Below are positions 1 through 8,198 of a DNA stretch of 64,000 nucleotides, piece by piece (positions within the stretch are counted from its first letter, which is position 1; each line of letters begins with the position of its first letter). The DNA comes from Pseudaminobacter soli (ex Zhang et al. 2022) (lineage in GTDB: Bacteria; Pseudomonadota; Alphaproteobacteria; Rhizobiales; Rhizobiaceae): positions 1 to 64,000 of the forward strand of contig NZ_JABVCF010000009.1 in assembly GCF_014595955.1 (NCBI RefSeq), written 5' to 3'. The position numbers were made by a program, and so were the translations under genes. The notes beneath the pieces were generated by a model. The model was not told the DNA's origin. It searched no databases and saw only the letters and a program-made list of their open reading frames with translations.

Positions 1-364
1 ACCAACGTCGCGATACCTGGAAGCGAACTTCTTGGCCGCCAGCAGCGTCGCCGCCGTCGTTGGTGAGGCGTATATAGTCGCCACCCCGACAAACTGTCAA
101 CACCGCCGCCCAAGTTTTTTGAAGTTTTTGCGACACCCAAACCCCGCCCCTTAAAACCCCTGCGTCACCCCGCGAAAACCCGCTGCACCCGCTCCCAAAA
201 CAGGGGACAAGTGGCCCTTGGGGAAGCCTCAAATCCGCCTTGAGGCGGGAGAATCGGCGAGTGCGCATGCCAGTTGGACCATGTCGCAGAGAGGATAACG
301 GGACCTGCTGGCCCGGCCCTCGTCAGGCCCGCCTCAGGGCTGCCCGGGCGGTCTCATGGGGCGA
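1..364. other. Non-coding left-edge region
   Basis: No convincing gene lies here. It holds an outward-facing promoter (71-100, minus strand), an A/T and poly-C rich stretch (about 110-200), and a perfect stem-loop at 226-246 with arms GCCTCAA/TTGAGGC and a 7-base loop. The stem-loop lies downstream of the minus-strand transporter gene and could help end its transcript, though no T-run follows it. Confidence 0.6.
71..100 (-). promoter_or_regulatory. Strong sigma70-type promoter firing out of the window
   Basis: On the minus strand a perfect -35 hexamer TTGACA (complement of 95-100) is followed after 18 bases by TATATA (71-76). Transcription would run toward position 1 and beyond. The perfect -35 and the long G/C-rich leader recall stable-RNA promoters, so an rRNA operon just outside the window is possible, but no rRNA sequence is visible to prove it. 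Confidence 0.55.
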
Positions 365-1498
365 CTAGGCCGCGAGCGGAATTGAGTTTTCCGAGGCGCT
401 TGCTTCCGACGTCGGAACTCCTCCCTCCCACTCGTCCCAGAGTTGCATGACGAGAGCGAGATCGCTCAAGAGGCTGCTCAATTCGACGCGGGAAGCTGCA
501 GACTGCACCCCCGCGCGGTGCAGTTCTGAAATCCGCGACAGGATGTAGTCCTGGGCCTGCGCAAGCTCCTGCTCCACTGTGGGCTGCTCGGCCGTGCTAT
601 CGGGTTCGGACGACTTCCTCCACAGGTTGCGGCTGGCGAGCACGGCTCCCCCGACCACCAGGCAGCCTGACCACAGCAGGTTCCACTCGAGCGCCGCTCC
701 GGCAAGGAGCGCCACCAGCAGCGCGCCGATGAAGGGCTCGACATAGGAGAAGGCACCGAGCGCCTGGATGTCTCCCTTCTTCACTCCATAGTCCCAAAGG
801 AAGATCGCCAGGCCCATGGGAAGCATGCCGAGCAAGGCGACGGCGATCCATTCCTGCATGGAGGGCTGCACCCAGTCTTCGAGCGCGAGATGGGCAAGGC
901 CAGCCAGGATGGCGGAAGCGGCGTAGAACATCCCCATCGCCGAGGACGGGACATCGGCGAAGCTTCTCGAGACCAGCGAATAGAGCCCCCAAAGTGCCGC
1001 CGCTATGCCGATCAGGCTCAGGTAGAAGACGGCATGTCCCCCGGACTGCCCGGCCTCGCCGCCCTGCTCCACCAAAAGGAGCACGCCGCCCAGCCCGAAC
1101 ACTGCGCCCACGACGTGCCACCAGCGCAATCGTTCGCCGGGCAGAAGGGCCGAGCCGAGCACGATCATCAGCGGCGTCGTCCCCTGCAGGAGCGCCGCCG
1201 GCGCCGGCGGCGCGTTCTGCGTCGCGTAGTAGATGCAACTGTGATAGCCGACCAGGGCGATGACGGTCACCACCCAGACCAGCGCGGGCTGCTTGAACGC
1301 AGCCAGTGGATGGGTGCCGGTCGCCCAGCACACGAACGGCGACAGGCAGGCGGCGAACATGAAGGCGAGCGCCACCGTCTGAAGAGGCGGCAGCGCCGTC
1401 GTAAAGGTTATCAGCGTCGTCTCGGTCGCCCACAGGCAAACGCCTATGGCTCCAAGCATCGACGCAACGAGCTTCTTCGATTCCAGGGCGCTGCGCAT
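365..1498 (-). CDS. DMT-superfamily (EamA) transporter
   Basis: An inner-membrane protein of 377 residues with about ten hydrophobic segments in two EamA-type halves, the layout of drug/metabolite exporters. A hydrophilic tail of roughly 80 residues follows the last membrane segment and is longer than usual. I chose the ATG at 1498 because GGGAAGG lies 8 bases upstream; a GTG at 1507 sits directly on that site. It lies 31 bases downstream of the decarboxylase gene on the same strand, so it probably shares its transcript and may export the amine product. That substrate is inference from position only. Confidence 0.85.
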   Translation of the reverse strand: MRSALESKKLVASMLGAIGVCLWATETTLITFTTALPPLQTVALAFMFAACLSPFVCWATGTHPLAAFKQPALVWVVTVIALVGYHSCIYYATQNAPPAPAALLQGTTPLMIVLGSALLPGERLRWWHVVGAVFGLGGVLLLVEQGGEAGQSGGHAVFYLSLIGIAAALWGLYSLVSRSFADVPSSAMGMFYAASAILAGLAHLALEDWVQPSMQEWIAVALLGMLPMGLAIFLWDYGVKKGDIQALGAFSYVEPFIGALLVALLAGAALEWNLLWSGCLVVGGAVLASRNLWRKSSEPDSTAEQPTVEQELAQAQDYILSRISELHRAGVQSAASRVELSSLLSDLALVMQLWDEWEGGVPTSEASASENSIPLAA

Positions 1499-1529
1499 TC
1501 CGGGCACCTTCCCGTGGCTATTTCGGCAT

Positions 1530-2765
1530 TCAGCCCGTGACGGCGACGATTCTGTCGGTGTGGAAGCCGTTGAAGCGCGTGCGCATGGACAGGCTGTAGG
1601 CGCCCATCATGCCCACCTCGATCCAGTCGCCTTCCCGCACGTCCTCCGGCAGGTGGAAGGGTGCGCCAAGCACGTCGTTGGAATCGCAGGTCGGCCCGTA
1701 GACCTTGAACGGGACCAGCCGGCTGGAGGGCGACCCCGACTTGCGGATCACCCGCGTCGGGCGGCGCTCCTTCGGGTGTCCGAGTTCCTGCAGGGTGCCG
1801 AACACGCCGTCGTTCAGGAACACCGAGTCATGCCGTCTCACCACGACCTGGAGGACGGCGGTGCCGGCGGTCGCGACGAGGCTGCGCCCGGGCTCGCAGA
1901 GCAGGATGCAGCCGGAAGGAAGATCCAGCTTCCTCCGCCCCAGCACGATGCGCGAGAAATAGTGCTCGATCGCTTTCGGGTTGTCGCCCGGGTACGGGGC
2001 CGGGAAGCCGCCTCCGACATTGAGGACATGCAGCGGAACGCGCGCCTTGCGCGAGACGCTTCCGACCAGGTTGATCGCGTTCTCGAAGGCCGAGGGAGAC
2101 AGGCACTGCGATCCCACATGGAAAGAGATGCCCGCCCTGACGCCGGCGGCCTCCACCTTCTGCAGCATACGGACGGCATCGACGGGAGCGGCGCCGAACT
2201 TGGTCGACAGCGCGTAGCGCGCATCGGTGGGCTGGGTCGCCAGGCGCACGGCGATGATCAGGTCGCTGTCGCGCTCGGCTTCGTCGAGGATCTTGTCCAC
2301 CTCCGCGTCGCAGTCGACCGTGTAGAAGCGAATCTGATGGTCCTTGCTGGCCTGGCGGATCGCTGGGCGGGTTTTTGCGGGGTTGTTGAAATATTGCCCT
2401 GCCCTGCCGCCGAACATGTTGTGGATCAGCTTTATCTCGTCCAGCGAGGCAACATCGAAGTCGGTGATGCCGTCATCGAACAGAGTCTGCAGAACGGCAG
2501 GGTGCGGATTGCACTTCACCGCATAGAGCACGCGCCCCGGAAAAGTCCGAAAGCGGCGGGCCGCTGTCCGGAGTTTGTTCGGGTGGATGCAGAAGACCGG
2601 CTCCGATGGCTCGAGGTCCCGGACGACGGCATCCACGCTGGAGAAACTCTCCAGGTCCCTACCCTTCTGCCGGGCCCGGTCGATGGCCGGAAGTGCCTCC
2701 TTCACCCGATCCAGGAGTTGCGCGGGCGTAATTGGGCCCGCAGCCGCCAAAGCGCTGTTGATCAC
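1530..2765 (-). CDS. Fold-III PLP decarboxylase, ornithine/lysine type
   Basis: A 411-residue member of the Orn/DAP/Arg decarboxylase group 2. The PLP lysine is in YAVKCN (about residue 83), followed by HVGSQC, the phosphate-binding GGGFP, EPGR, and near the C-terminus GPTCDSNDV, which supplies the catalytic Cys and Asp of ornithine decarboxylases. It should decarboxylate ornithine or lysine to putrescine or cadaverine in the cytoplasm. The TCDS sequence differs slightly from the usual TCDG, so another basic amino acid is possible. GTG start at 2765 with GGGGAG 8 bases upstream. It lies 28 bases after the GGDEF/EAL gene, suggesting one operon. Confidence 0.88.
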   Translation of the reverse strand: MINSALAAAGPITPAQLLDRVKEALPAIDRARQKGRDLESFSSVDAVVRDLEPSEPVFCIHPNKLRTAARRFRTFPGRVLYAVKCNPHPAVLQTLFDDGITDFDVASLDEIKLIHNMFGGRAGQYFNNPAKTRPAIRQASKDHQIRFYTVDCDAEVDKILDEAERDSDLIIAVRLATQPTDARYALSTKFGAAPVDAVRMLQKVEAAGVRAGISFHVGSQCLSPSAFENAINLVGSVSRKARVPLHVLNVGGGFPAPYPGDNPKAIEHYFSRIVLGRRKLDLPSGCILLCEPGRSLVATAGTAVLQVVVRRHDSVFLNDGVFGTLQELGHPKERRPTRVIRKSGSPSSRLVPFKVYGPTCDSNDVLGAPFHLPEDVREGDWIEVGMMGAYSLSMRTRFNGFHTDRIVAVTG

Positions 2766-2793
2766 GACAAATCTCCCCGTTTTGATTGTGTTG

Positions 2794-5406
2794 TTATGCT
2801 GCGTCGGTCTTCAGGGACTTCAGGACGGTGAATCCCTGCCAGTTCCCAAGGAACGCGGTCATTTCAAGCGCGGGAACCGGACGTCCGAAGAAGTAGCCCT
2901 GCACCTGCTTGCACCCTTCCCCGAGAAGCAGCATTGCCTGCTCCATCGTCTCCACGCCCTCTGCCGTAGTGGTCATGCTGAGGCTCTCGCTCAGGCCGAT
3001 CACCGAGCGCACGATGGCCAGCGACTTGACCTTGTCCTCGAGCGTGGTGACGAACGACTTGTCGATCTTGATCTTGTCGAAGGGGAAGGAATTCAGATAG
3101 CCGAGTGATGAATAGCCGGTACCGAAGTCGTCCATCGCGATATGGACCCCGATGCCCTTCAGCGCGGACAGGATATCAAGTGCCGCCTCGGTGTCGTTGA
3201 TCAGCACGCTTTCGGTGATCTCGAGTTCCAGGCGGCCAGGCTCCAGTCCTGTATCCTCCAGAACCTGCTTCACCGTATCCACCAGTTCGCGGTGGCGGAA
3301 CTGCACCGGCGACAAGTTCACGGCGACCCGCAGCCCCGGCCAGGACAATGCCTGCTGGCATGCAGTCCGCAGCACCCACTCGCCGATCGAGATGATCATG
3401 CCCGTCTCTTCGGCAAGGGGGATGAACTCGCCCGGCGATACCAGGCCGCGGCTAGGATGACGCCAGCGCAGCAGCGCCTCCACCGCGGACACCTTCTGAG
3501 CTTCCAGGTCGATCAGAGGCTGATAATGGAGTTCCAGTTCGTCCTTCAGCAGCGCCTGCCGAAGATCGTATTCCAGCGCCTTCCGTGCCTGGAGCTCCAG
3601 GTCCATCTGCGGCTCGAAGAAGCGGACGTTCCCGCGACCGCCCTGCTTGGCGCGGTAAAGCGCGATGTCTGCATTCTTCAGCAGTTTGTCCGGGTCGTCC
3701 GCATGGTCGGGGAAAGCCACGCCGATGCTGACGCCGACGTGGAGCTCGTGCCCCTCCACCTGGAAGGGCTGCTTCACGATCTCGATGATCCGGCGGCTGA
3801 GCGCTCCCGCGTCCTGAGGCTGGTTTGCGCTCGACTGAATGATGGCGAACTCGTCGCCTCCCAGTCGGGCGACCGTGTCGCCGGACTGAAGGCAGGTTTG
3901 CAGCCGAGCTGAGAACTGCCTCAGCAGAACGTCGCCCGCGCCATGACCAAGCGTGTCGTTCACTTCCTTGAAGTGATCGAGATCCAGGCAAAGAATGGCG
4001 AGGTCCGAATGACGGCGCCGATTGTCGCTCAGCGCATAGATCAGCCGCTCGCGGAACAGAAGCCGGTTCGGCAACTCGGTCAGCGCATCGTGGAGCGCCA
4101 GATGATTTGCACGGGCATGGGCCTCGACTTCTTCGGTGATGTCGGTGGCGGTACCCCTGAACCCGGACAACTGCCCCTTGCTGCTTCCGATCGGACGCCC
4201 GGCGAGCCGGCAAATCCTCATGCGGCCCTGCGCATCCTTGTAGCTGCAGCGGACATGCCGGAAGGCGACGTGGTCGTGGGCACTCGCGTGAAGGCGTTCC
4301 CATCCCTCGGCGTCGGTGTCCTTCATGAAGAACTGGTCGAGTTGCTTGCCCAGAATGCTCGCCGCCGAGATGCCGGTGACCTCGGAAAACCGGGTCGAAA
4401 GATAGACCAGCCGCATCTCGCCGTCACATTCCCAGATCCAGTCCGAGGAAGCCTCGGCCACATCGCGGAACCGGGCCTCGCTCTCTTCGAGCGTCTGGGC
4501 ATAGGTTTCCACGGTCCTGGCGGACTCTTCGAGCTCCTCCGTGGAGCGGCGGACCTTTCGGATCACCTGGTGAGCAAAGAGGCCGAGCAACACCATGGCG
4601 GCAGCCAACGGCGGCAACAGCCATTTCAGGAACTGGTAGCCCGGAGTGGCTGGAGTCCAGACGATGTAGGACAAGGCCTTCCCCGACGGGTCGACCAGCG
4701 GCAGCGTGGCGCCGTCAGCCTGCTCCTCCTGTTCAACCACCTTGAGCGAATCCAGAAGGTAGTCGCTGCTGATGCTCTCCACGAACGTCTGGTCGAGGGC
4801 CTTGGCGAAGACCAGGCTGGACCGGTTCTTAGGCGGTATCGTCGAGGCATCGACCGAAGGCGGCAGGATCGCCGTGGCAGCAACAAGCAGCAGTTGATCC
4901 TTCGAGCGCAGGAAGCCGACCGCGGGCTCGCCCGTCGAGCCCGACTCAACCAGGCTGTCGAGCCCCCGCGGAATGATCGAGAAGGCATCGGCCGTCTGGG
5001 GCACTCCATCAACGACTGCGTAGACCGTCTTGCCGTCCGGTCTCAGGACGAAGGCGAGATCGTATCCCAGCCCCTCATAGATATTGGCGCCGACATTGCC
5101 GTTGGTGGAAGCCCAGCCGAAATCCAAGGTCTCGTGCAGGTTCTTGAAAACGTCTTCCCAAACCGCGTAATCCTGAAGATTACGCGCGATCTCGCGTTTC
5201 TTCACGGAAAGGGCAGTTTCGGCGAGCGCCGTGGAGGATTCGACCTCCAGCCTGTTCTGTCCATCCGCGCTGATGACGGCGAATCCTAGAACGAGCAGAA
5301 TGGCCAGGATGACCATCCCCGCCATTGGCACCACAACGCGACGTGTAAACTTCTCGCCTGAAAAAGAAGCGGCTTTGAGATCCGCAGCTTCCATGCTCGC
5401 CCCCAC
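2794..5406 (-). CDS. CHASE4-PAS-GGDEF-EAL c-di-GMP signalling protein
   Basis: An 870-residue membrane sensor. Order: membrane segment (about 25-47), periplasmic CHASE4 domain (about 55-240), second membrane segment (about 265-285), PAS domain (about 310-430), GGDEF domain with intact RLGGDEF, and an EAL domain with EALLRW, the EITES glutamate, DDFGTGYSSL, KIDKSFV and AEGVE. Both catalytic centres look complete. The inhibitory I-site before GGDEF reads QSGD instead of RxxD, so product inhibition of the cyclase may be lost. The EAL domain has every catalytic residue I could check, so net phosphodiesterase activity is plausible. First gene of the run with the decarboxylase and DMT transporter. 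Confidence 0.93.
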   Translation of the reverse strand: MGASMEAADLKAASFSGEKFTRRVVVPMAGMVILAILLVLGFAVISADGQNRLEVESSTALAETALSVKKREIARNLQDYAVWEDVFKNLHETLDFGWASTNGNVGANIYEGLGYDLAFVLRPDGKTVYAVVDGVPQTADAFSIIPRGLDSLVESGSTGEPAVGFLRSKDQLLLVAATAILPPSVDASTIPPKNRSSLVFAKALDQTFVESISSDYLLDSLKVVEQEEQADGATLPLVDPSGKALSYIVWTPATPGYQFLKWLLPPLAAAMVLLGLFAHQVIRKVRRSTEELEESARTVETYAQTLEESEARFRDVAEASSDWIWECDGEMRLVYLSTRFSEVTGISAASILGKQLDQFFMKDTDAEGWERLHASAHDHVAFRHVRCSYKDAQGRMRICRLAGRPIGSSKGQLSGFRGTATDITEEVEAHARANHLALHDALTELPNRLLFRERLIYALSDNRRRHSDLAILCLDLDHFKEVNDTLGHGAGDVLLRQFSARLQTCLQSGDTVARLGGDEFAIIQSSANQPQDAGALSRRIIEIVKQPFQVEGHELHVGVSIGVAFPDHADDPDKLLKNADIALYRAKQGGRGNVRFFEPQMDLELQARKALEYDLRQALLKDELELHYQPLIDLEAQKVSAVEALLRWRHPSRGLVSPGEFIPLAEETGMIISIGEWVLRTACQQALSWPGLRVAVNLSPVQFRHRELVDTVKQVLEDTGLEPGRLELEITESVLINDTEAALDILSALKGIGVHIAMDDFGTGYSSLGYLNSFPFDKIKIDKSFVTTLEDKVKSLAIVRSVIGLSESLSMTTTAEGVETMEQAMLLLGEGCKQVQGYFFGRPVPALEMTAFLGNWQGFTVLKSLKTDAA

Positions 5407-5556
5407 GATAAATGTGGCGACACGATGCGTGGATCATGATGATTTAAGTCTTACCGCCATCCAGCGGAGTTATTTTACAGTTACAATCCGGTGAATCGCT
5501 GGACGCCGTTTTGCGTAATTCGCTCATTTCTCTCAAGTCATACGTATAAGACACCC
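5407..5556. promoter_or_regulatory. A/T-richer upstream region of the GGDEF/EAL gene with dyad
   Basis: This 150-base gap is richer in A/T than the surrounding genes and must carry the promoter of the minus-strand GGDEF/EAL gene. It contains a perfect inverted repeat TCCAGCG (5460-5466) / CGCTGGA (5497-5503) with a 30-base spacer that is itself A/T rich. Whether it is an operator is unknown. Confidence 0.35.
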
Positions 5557-6525
5557 TTATGCTTTCTCCCGTCTGCCGGTCAGCGGCCGCTCACCCAGCG
5601 CCCGTGCAATCGCGTTGTGTACGGAAGTTGCCGCGATCGCTGCGTGGCCGGTAGCCACCGAGATCTGATCGAGTTCGTCCACGACGTCGCCGATAGAGTA
5701 GAGCCCAGGAACGTTAGTCTGTCGATGATCGTCCGTCTTCAGGCAGCCCGCTTTATTCGCGGCCGCTCCAAGCGTGACCGCCAGGTCGGATCGGGGCGCG
5801 GCGCCCATGGCAAGATAGATCGCGTCGAAGTCCCTGCGATCGCCGTTCTGGAAATGCAGCGACACGCCCTCCCCGTCCTCGGATATTCGCGTCACTTGAT
5901 CCATCACTCTATCGAAGCCCGAACTCGCAAGGGAATGGCTGTCTTCCGAGGTTAGCGGGCGGTCCGGCACGATCGAGATCTGATTTGTAAAAGTCCGCAG
6001 GAAGACCGCTTCCCTGAGAGCGCGCGACGGCTCGCCCCAAACGGCCAATCGATTCCCGATGAAGTCATGCCCGTCGCAGATCGGACAGAGCCTGACCTTG
6101 TCGCGCATGATCAGTTGCTCCGAGAAGCCGGGCACATCAGGCAGCCTGTCCTTGAGCCCCGTGGCAAGGATGACATGCCTCGCTAAGATCATTCCCTCCG
6201 ACGTGAGGGCCTCGAATCCCGATGATGTCCGATGCAGCGCCCTTACGTGCCCTTTCACGAAGACGGCGCCGTGCTTGGATGCCTGGCGCCTTATCCGGTC
6301 GCACAGGTCGGGACCCGAGATGCCCTCCGGAAAGCCTGGATAGTTCCTTATGGTGCCGATCCATCGTGTGCGGCTTTCCTGCGCATCGATGACCGTCACC
6401 GAGCGCCGGAACCGGGCGAGGTAGATCGCCGCGGTTGCACCGGCCGGCCCGCCGCCCGCGATGAGGCAGTCGAGGACACGTCCGTCAGGTGCTTTTTCCG
6501 CTCCAGTTCCGGCGTGCGGCCCCAC
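5557..6525 (-). CDS. Thioredoxin-reductase-like FAD flavoprotein
   Basis: A two-dinucleotide-domain flavoprotein of about 322 residues. It has the FAD-binding GGGPAGATAA near the N-terminus, the redox pair CPICDG in the position of the thioredoxin reductase disulfide, ATG before the second domain, and a C-terminal SIGDVVD motif that contacts FAD. In the NADPH domain the usual GxGxxA is replaced by WGEPSRAL, and the HRRxxxR NADPH contact is not seen, so the electron donor may not be NADPH. Start uncertain: GTG at 6525 with GGGAG 10 bases upstream is preferred; the frame stays open to a TTG at 6600. It lies 115 bases downstream of the cytochrome cluster on the same strand. Confidence 0.8.
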   Translation of the reverse strand: MGPHAGTGAEKAPDGRVLDCLIAGGGPAGATAAIYLARFRRSVTVIDAQESRTRWIGTIRNYPGFPEGISGPDLCDRIRRQASKHGAVFVKGHVRALHRTSSGFEALTSEGMILARHVILATGLKDRLPDVPGFSEQLIMRDKVRLCPICDGHDFIGNRLAVWGEPSRALREAVFLRTFTNQISIVPDRPLTSEDSHSLASSGFDRVMDQVTRISEDGEGVSLHFQNGDRRDFDAIYLAMGAAPRSDLAVTLGAAANKAGCLKTDDHRQTNVPGLYSIGDVVDELDQISVATGHAAIAATSVHNAIARALGERPLTGRREKA

Positions 6526-6640
6526 GACTTTATGTCTCCCGTTCGGCCAAAATTCGGAACCGAACACCTTTGCGGGCGAGGCGGTTCCGGCGCGCGACAA
6601 TTGGCGTGGCGCAGTTCAGCCGTTCTCATTGACCGAAATG

Positions 6641-7240
6641 TCAACGCAGGGCGTAGAGGTAGGCGGCGATGTCGCGTGCATCCTGCTCGGAAATGCCGGT
6701 GGACGGCATGGCGGTGTGTGGATCGAGCTGCCGCGAGAAACGGATCCACCGGACCATGTTTTGCGACGTGTTCGGCACGCTCCCGCCGAGGTAGAGCCGC
6801 TCGTTGAGCGTGGAATCGAGCTTCGGCCCGACCAGCCCCTGGGCGCCTGGCACGCCCTGGATGGTGTGGCAACCGGCGCAGCCATTCGCCAGCATGATGG
6901 GTATGGCGCGCTCCCCTACCCCGCCGATCGCAATGTCGGCCTCCTGCTGCACGTGGCGAAGATGATCGAACCACCAGACGATGGCGACGATCACGACCGC
7001 CAGGGCGAGCATGGCGGCAGCAAGGCCAAGCGGATAGCGCATCTCAGGCTGAAGCGGCGGAGCCGGAGGCGACATCAATTCGACCCGCTTGCTGGCGCGC
7101 TCCTCGAGCCCGACCGGCTTCTGGGCTGGATGGATGGAATGCCGGCGCCAAAATCCGACGCCTCCCGCGAGCCCGGCAATGCCGGCCGCCCCGAGCCCGG
7201 CCACAGTCCAGAGAAGAGGTCGGTTGATCGGTGCACGCAT
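6641..7240 (-). CDS. Membrane-anchored c-type cytochrome
   Basis: A 199-residue protein with hydrophobic segments at about 9-30 and 70-90 and a C-terminal cytochrome c domain holding one haem site CAGCH (from residue 121). A downstream AMPSTG supplies a likely axial Met. It should sit on the periplasmic face and carry electrons. It is the last gene of the XoxF/oxidase run, 9 bases after the small membrane protein gene, so its partner is probably the caa3 oxidase or the methanol dehydrogenase chain. Confidence 0.85.
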   Translation of the reverse strand: MRAPINRPLLWTVAGLGAAGIAGLAGGVGFWRRHSIHPAQKPVGLEERASKRVELMSPPAPPLQPEMRYPLGLAAAMLALAVVIVAIVWWFDHLRHVQQEADIAIGGVGERAIPIMLANGCAGCHTIQGVPGAQGLVGPKLDSTLNERLYLGGSVPNTSQNMVRWIRFSRQLDPHTAMPSTGISEQDARDIAAYLYALR

Positions 7241-7249
7241 GTTCGGCGC

Positions 7250-7591
7250 TCAGCGGATGCACTCGTCGAGGATCAATGAGGCGGCGCCCTGGATGACGAT
7301 GACCAGCGCGAAAAGCGCCGCCACCATCATCCCGAGCATCGCGACGAAGCGCTCGGTCGAAAGCTCGCGCTCGGGCTTGAACGATGCGCCCCCGCGTTGC
7401 CAAGCCCGCCATGACAGCAATCCTCCCGCCACCGCGACGGCGAGGAAGCAGAGCGCCAGGATTGGAATGATCGGGATGCGATTTACGCACTGCCACTGAA
7501 CCAGCGAATAGTTGGCCTGGGTCGAGGCGGCCCATGCCACCGGACCGGCAAGCAGCCCTGCCCAGGAGGTGCCAACCTGTACCGCGCGCAT
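7250..7591 (-). CDS. Small three-segment membrane protein of oxidase cluster
   Basis: A 113-residue protein with about three hydrophobic helices and a conserved-looking WxC segment (VQWQCVN) after the first. I do not recognise a named family. It starts one base after the oxidase subunit III stop region and precedes the cytochrome c gene, so it is almost certainly translated from the same transcript. It could be a small structural (subunit IV-like) or assembly part of the caa3-type oxidase; that is inference from position. Confidence 0.65.
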   Translation of the reverse strand: MRAVQVGTSWAGLLAGPVAWAASTQANYSLVQWQCVNRIPIIPILALCFLAVAVAGGLLSWRAWQRGGASFKPERELSTERFVAMLGMMVAALFALVIVIQGAASLILDECIR

Positions 7592-7592
7592 C

Positions 7593-8198
7593 TCAGCTAA
7601 ACCTCGGCAGCCAGTAGATGAGGAAGTAGATCGGAAGCCAGGTGATCACGACGAAATCCCAGTAGAAGACGTTGTCGTCGACGTCGCCGAAGCGCCGGCC
7701 GCTGTAGCCGTGCCGCGTGAACATGAGTGCGGTGAGCACGATCGTGTCGCCCACATCGGTGATGAGGTGGGTTGTGTGCAAACCCAGCAGCACCCACAGC
7801 ATCGAGCCGTAGGCGTTTGAGTCCCACCAGATATTTAAGGCCGGGAACTCGAACCAACGAACGATGAGCGGCAGGATGCCGAAGATCGACATGACCACCA
7901 GCCCGATGCGCACCTTGGGCATGTCGCAGTCGTTGGCCCAGCGCCGCAGCATGTGGTTGGGAACGGCACTTGCGAGCAGCAGCAGCGTGACGATGGTGCC
8001 CGGCCAGTGGTTCGGAACCGGCGCGCTGAGCGGGAATGCGGGATTGATGTAGGCCAGATAGAGATAGGCGCCGGCCGCGAGCACGAAGCCGGTGCCCTCG
8101 AGCGCCATGAAGCCGAGCGTTCCCCACCAGGTCGGGCTGCGCGATCCCATCCCATAAGTGGGCAGGTCGGAGAGATCGATTGCTTGGCGCTGCCTCAT
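7593..8198 (-). CDS. ctaE: Cytochrome c oxidase subunit III
   Basis: A 201-residue membrane protein with about five helices typical of haem-copper oxidase subunit III: the GTLGFMALEGTGF helix near the start, a central LGLHTTHLITD segment carrying conserved His residues, and a C-terminal FYWDFVVITWLPIY segment. It is shorter than the seven-helix form of mitochondrial-type oxidases, as in caa3 enzymes. The ATG at 8198 shares a base with the subunit I stop codon (TAATG), indicating translational coupling. The reading frame stays open far upstream through subunit I, but that part is a shadow. Confidence 0.9.
   Translation of the reverse strand: MRQRQAIDLSDLPTYGMGSRSPTWWGTLGFMALEGTGFVLAAGAYLYLAYINPAFPLSAPVPNHWPGTIVTLLLLASAVPNHMLRRWANDCDMPKVRIGLVVMSIFGILPLIVRWFEFPALNIWWDSNAYGSMLWVLLGLHTTHLITDVGDTIVLTALMFTRHGYSGRRFGDVDDNVFYWDFVVITWLPIYFLIYWLPRFS

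Noticed and set aside
1446-2831. Long plus-strand open frame opposite the decarboxylase
   Set aside because: Composition is Arg/His/Gly-rich and it lies antisense to a gene with clear motifs; typical of high-GC genomes.
3943-5289. 448-codon plus-strand frame opposite the GGDEF/EAL gene
   Set aside because: No motif and codon composition unlike the real genes; antisense shadow.
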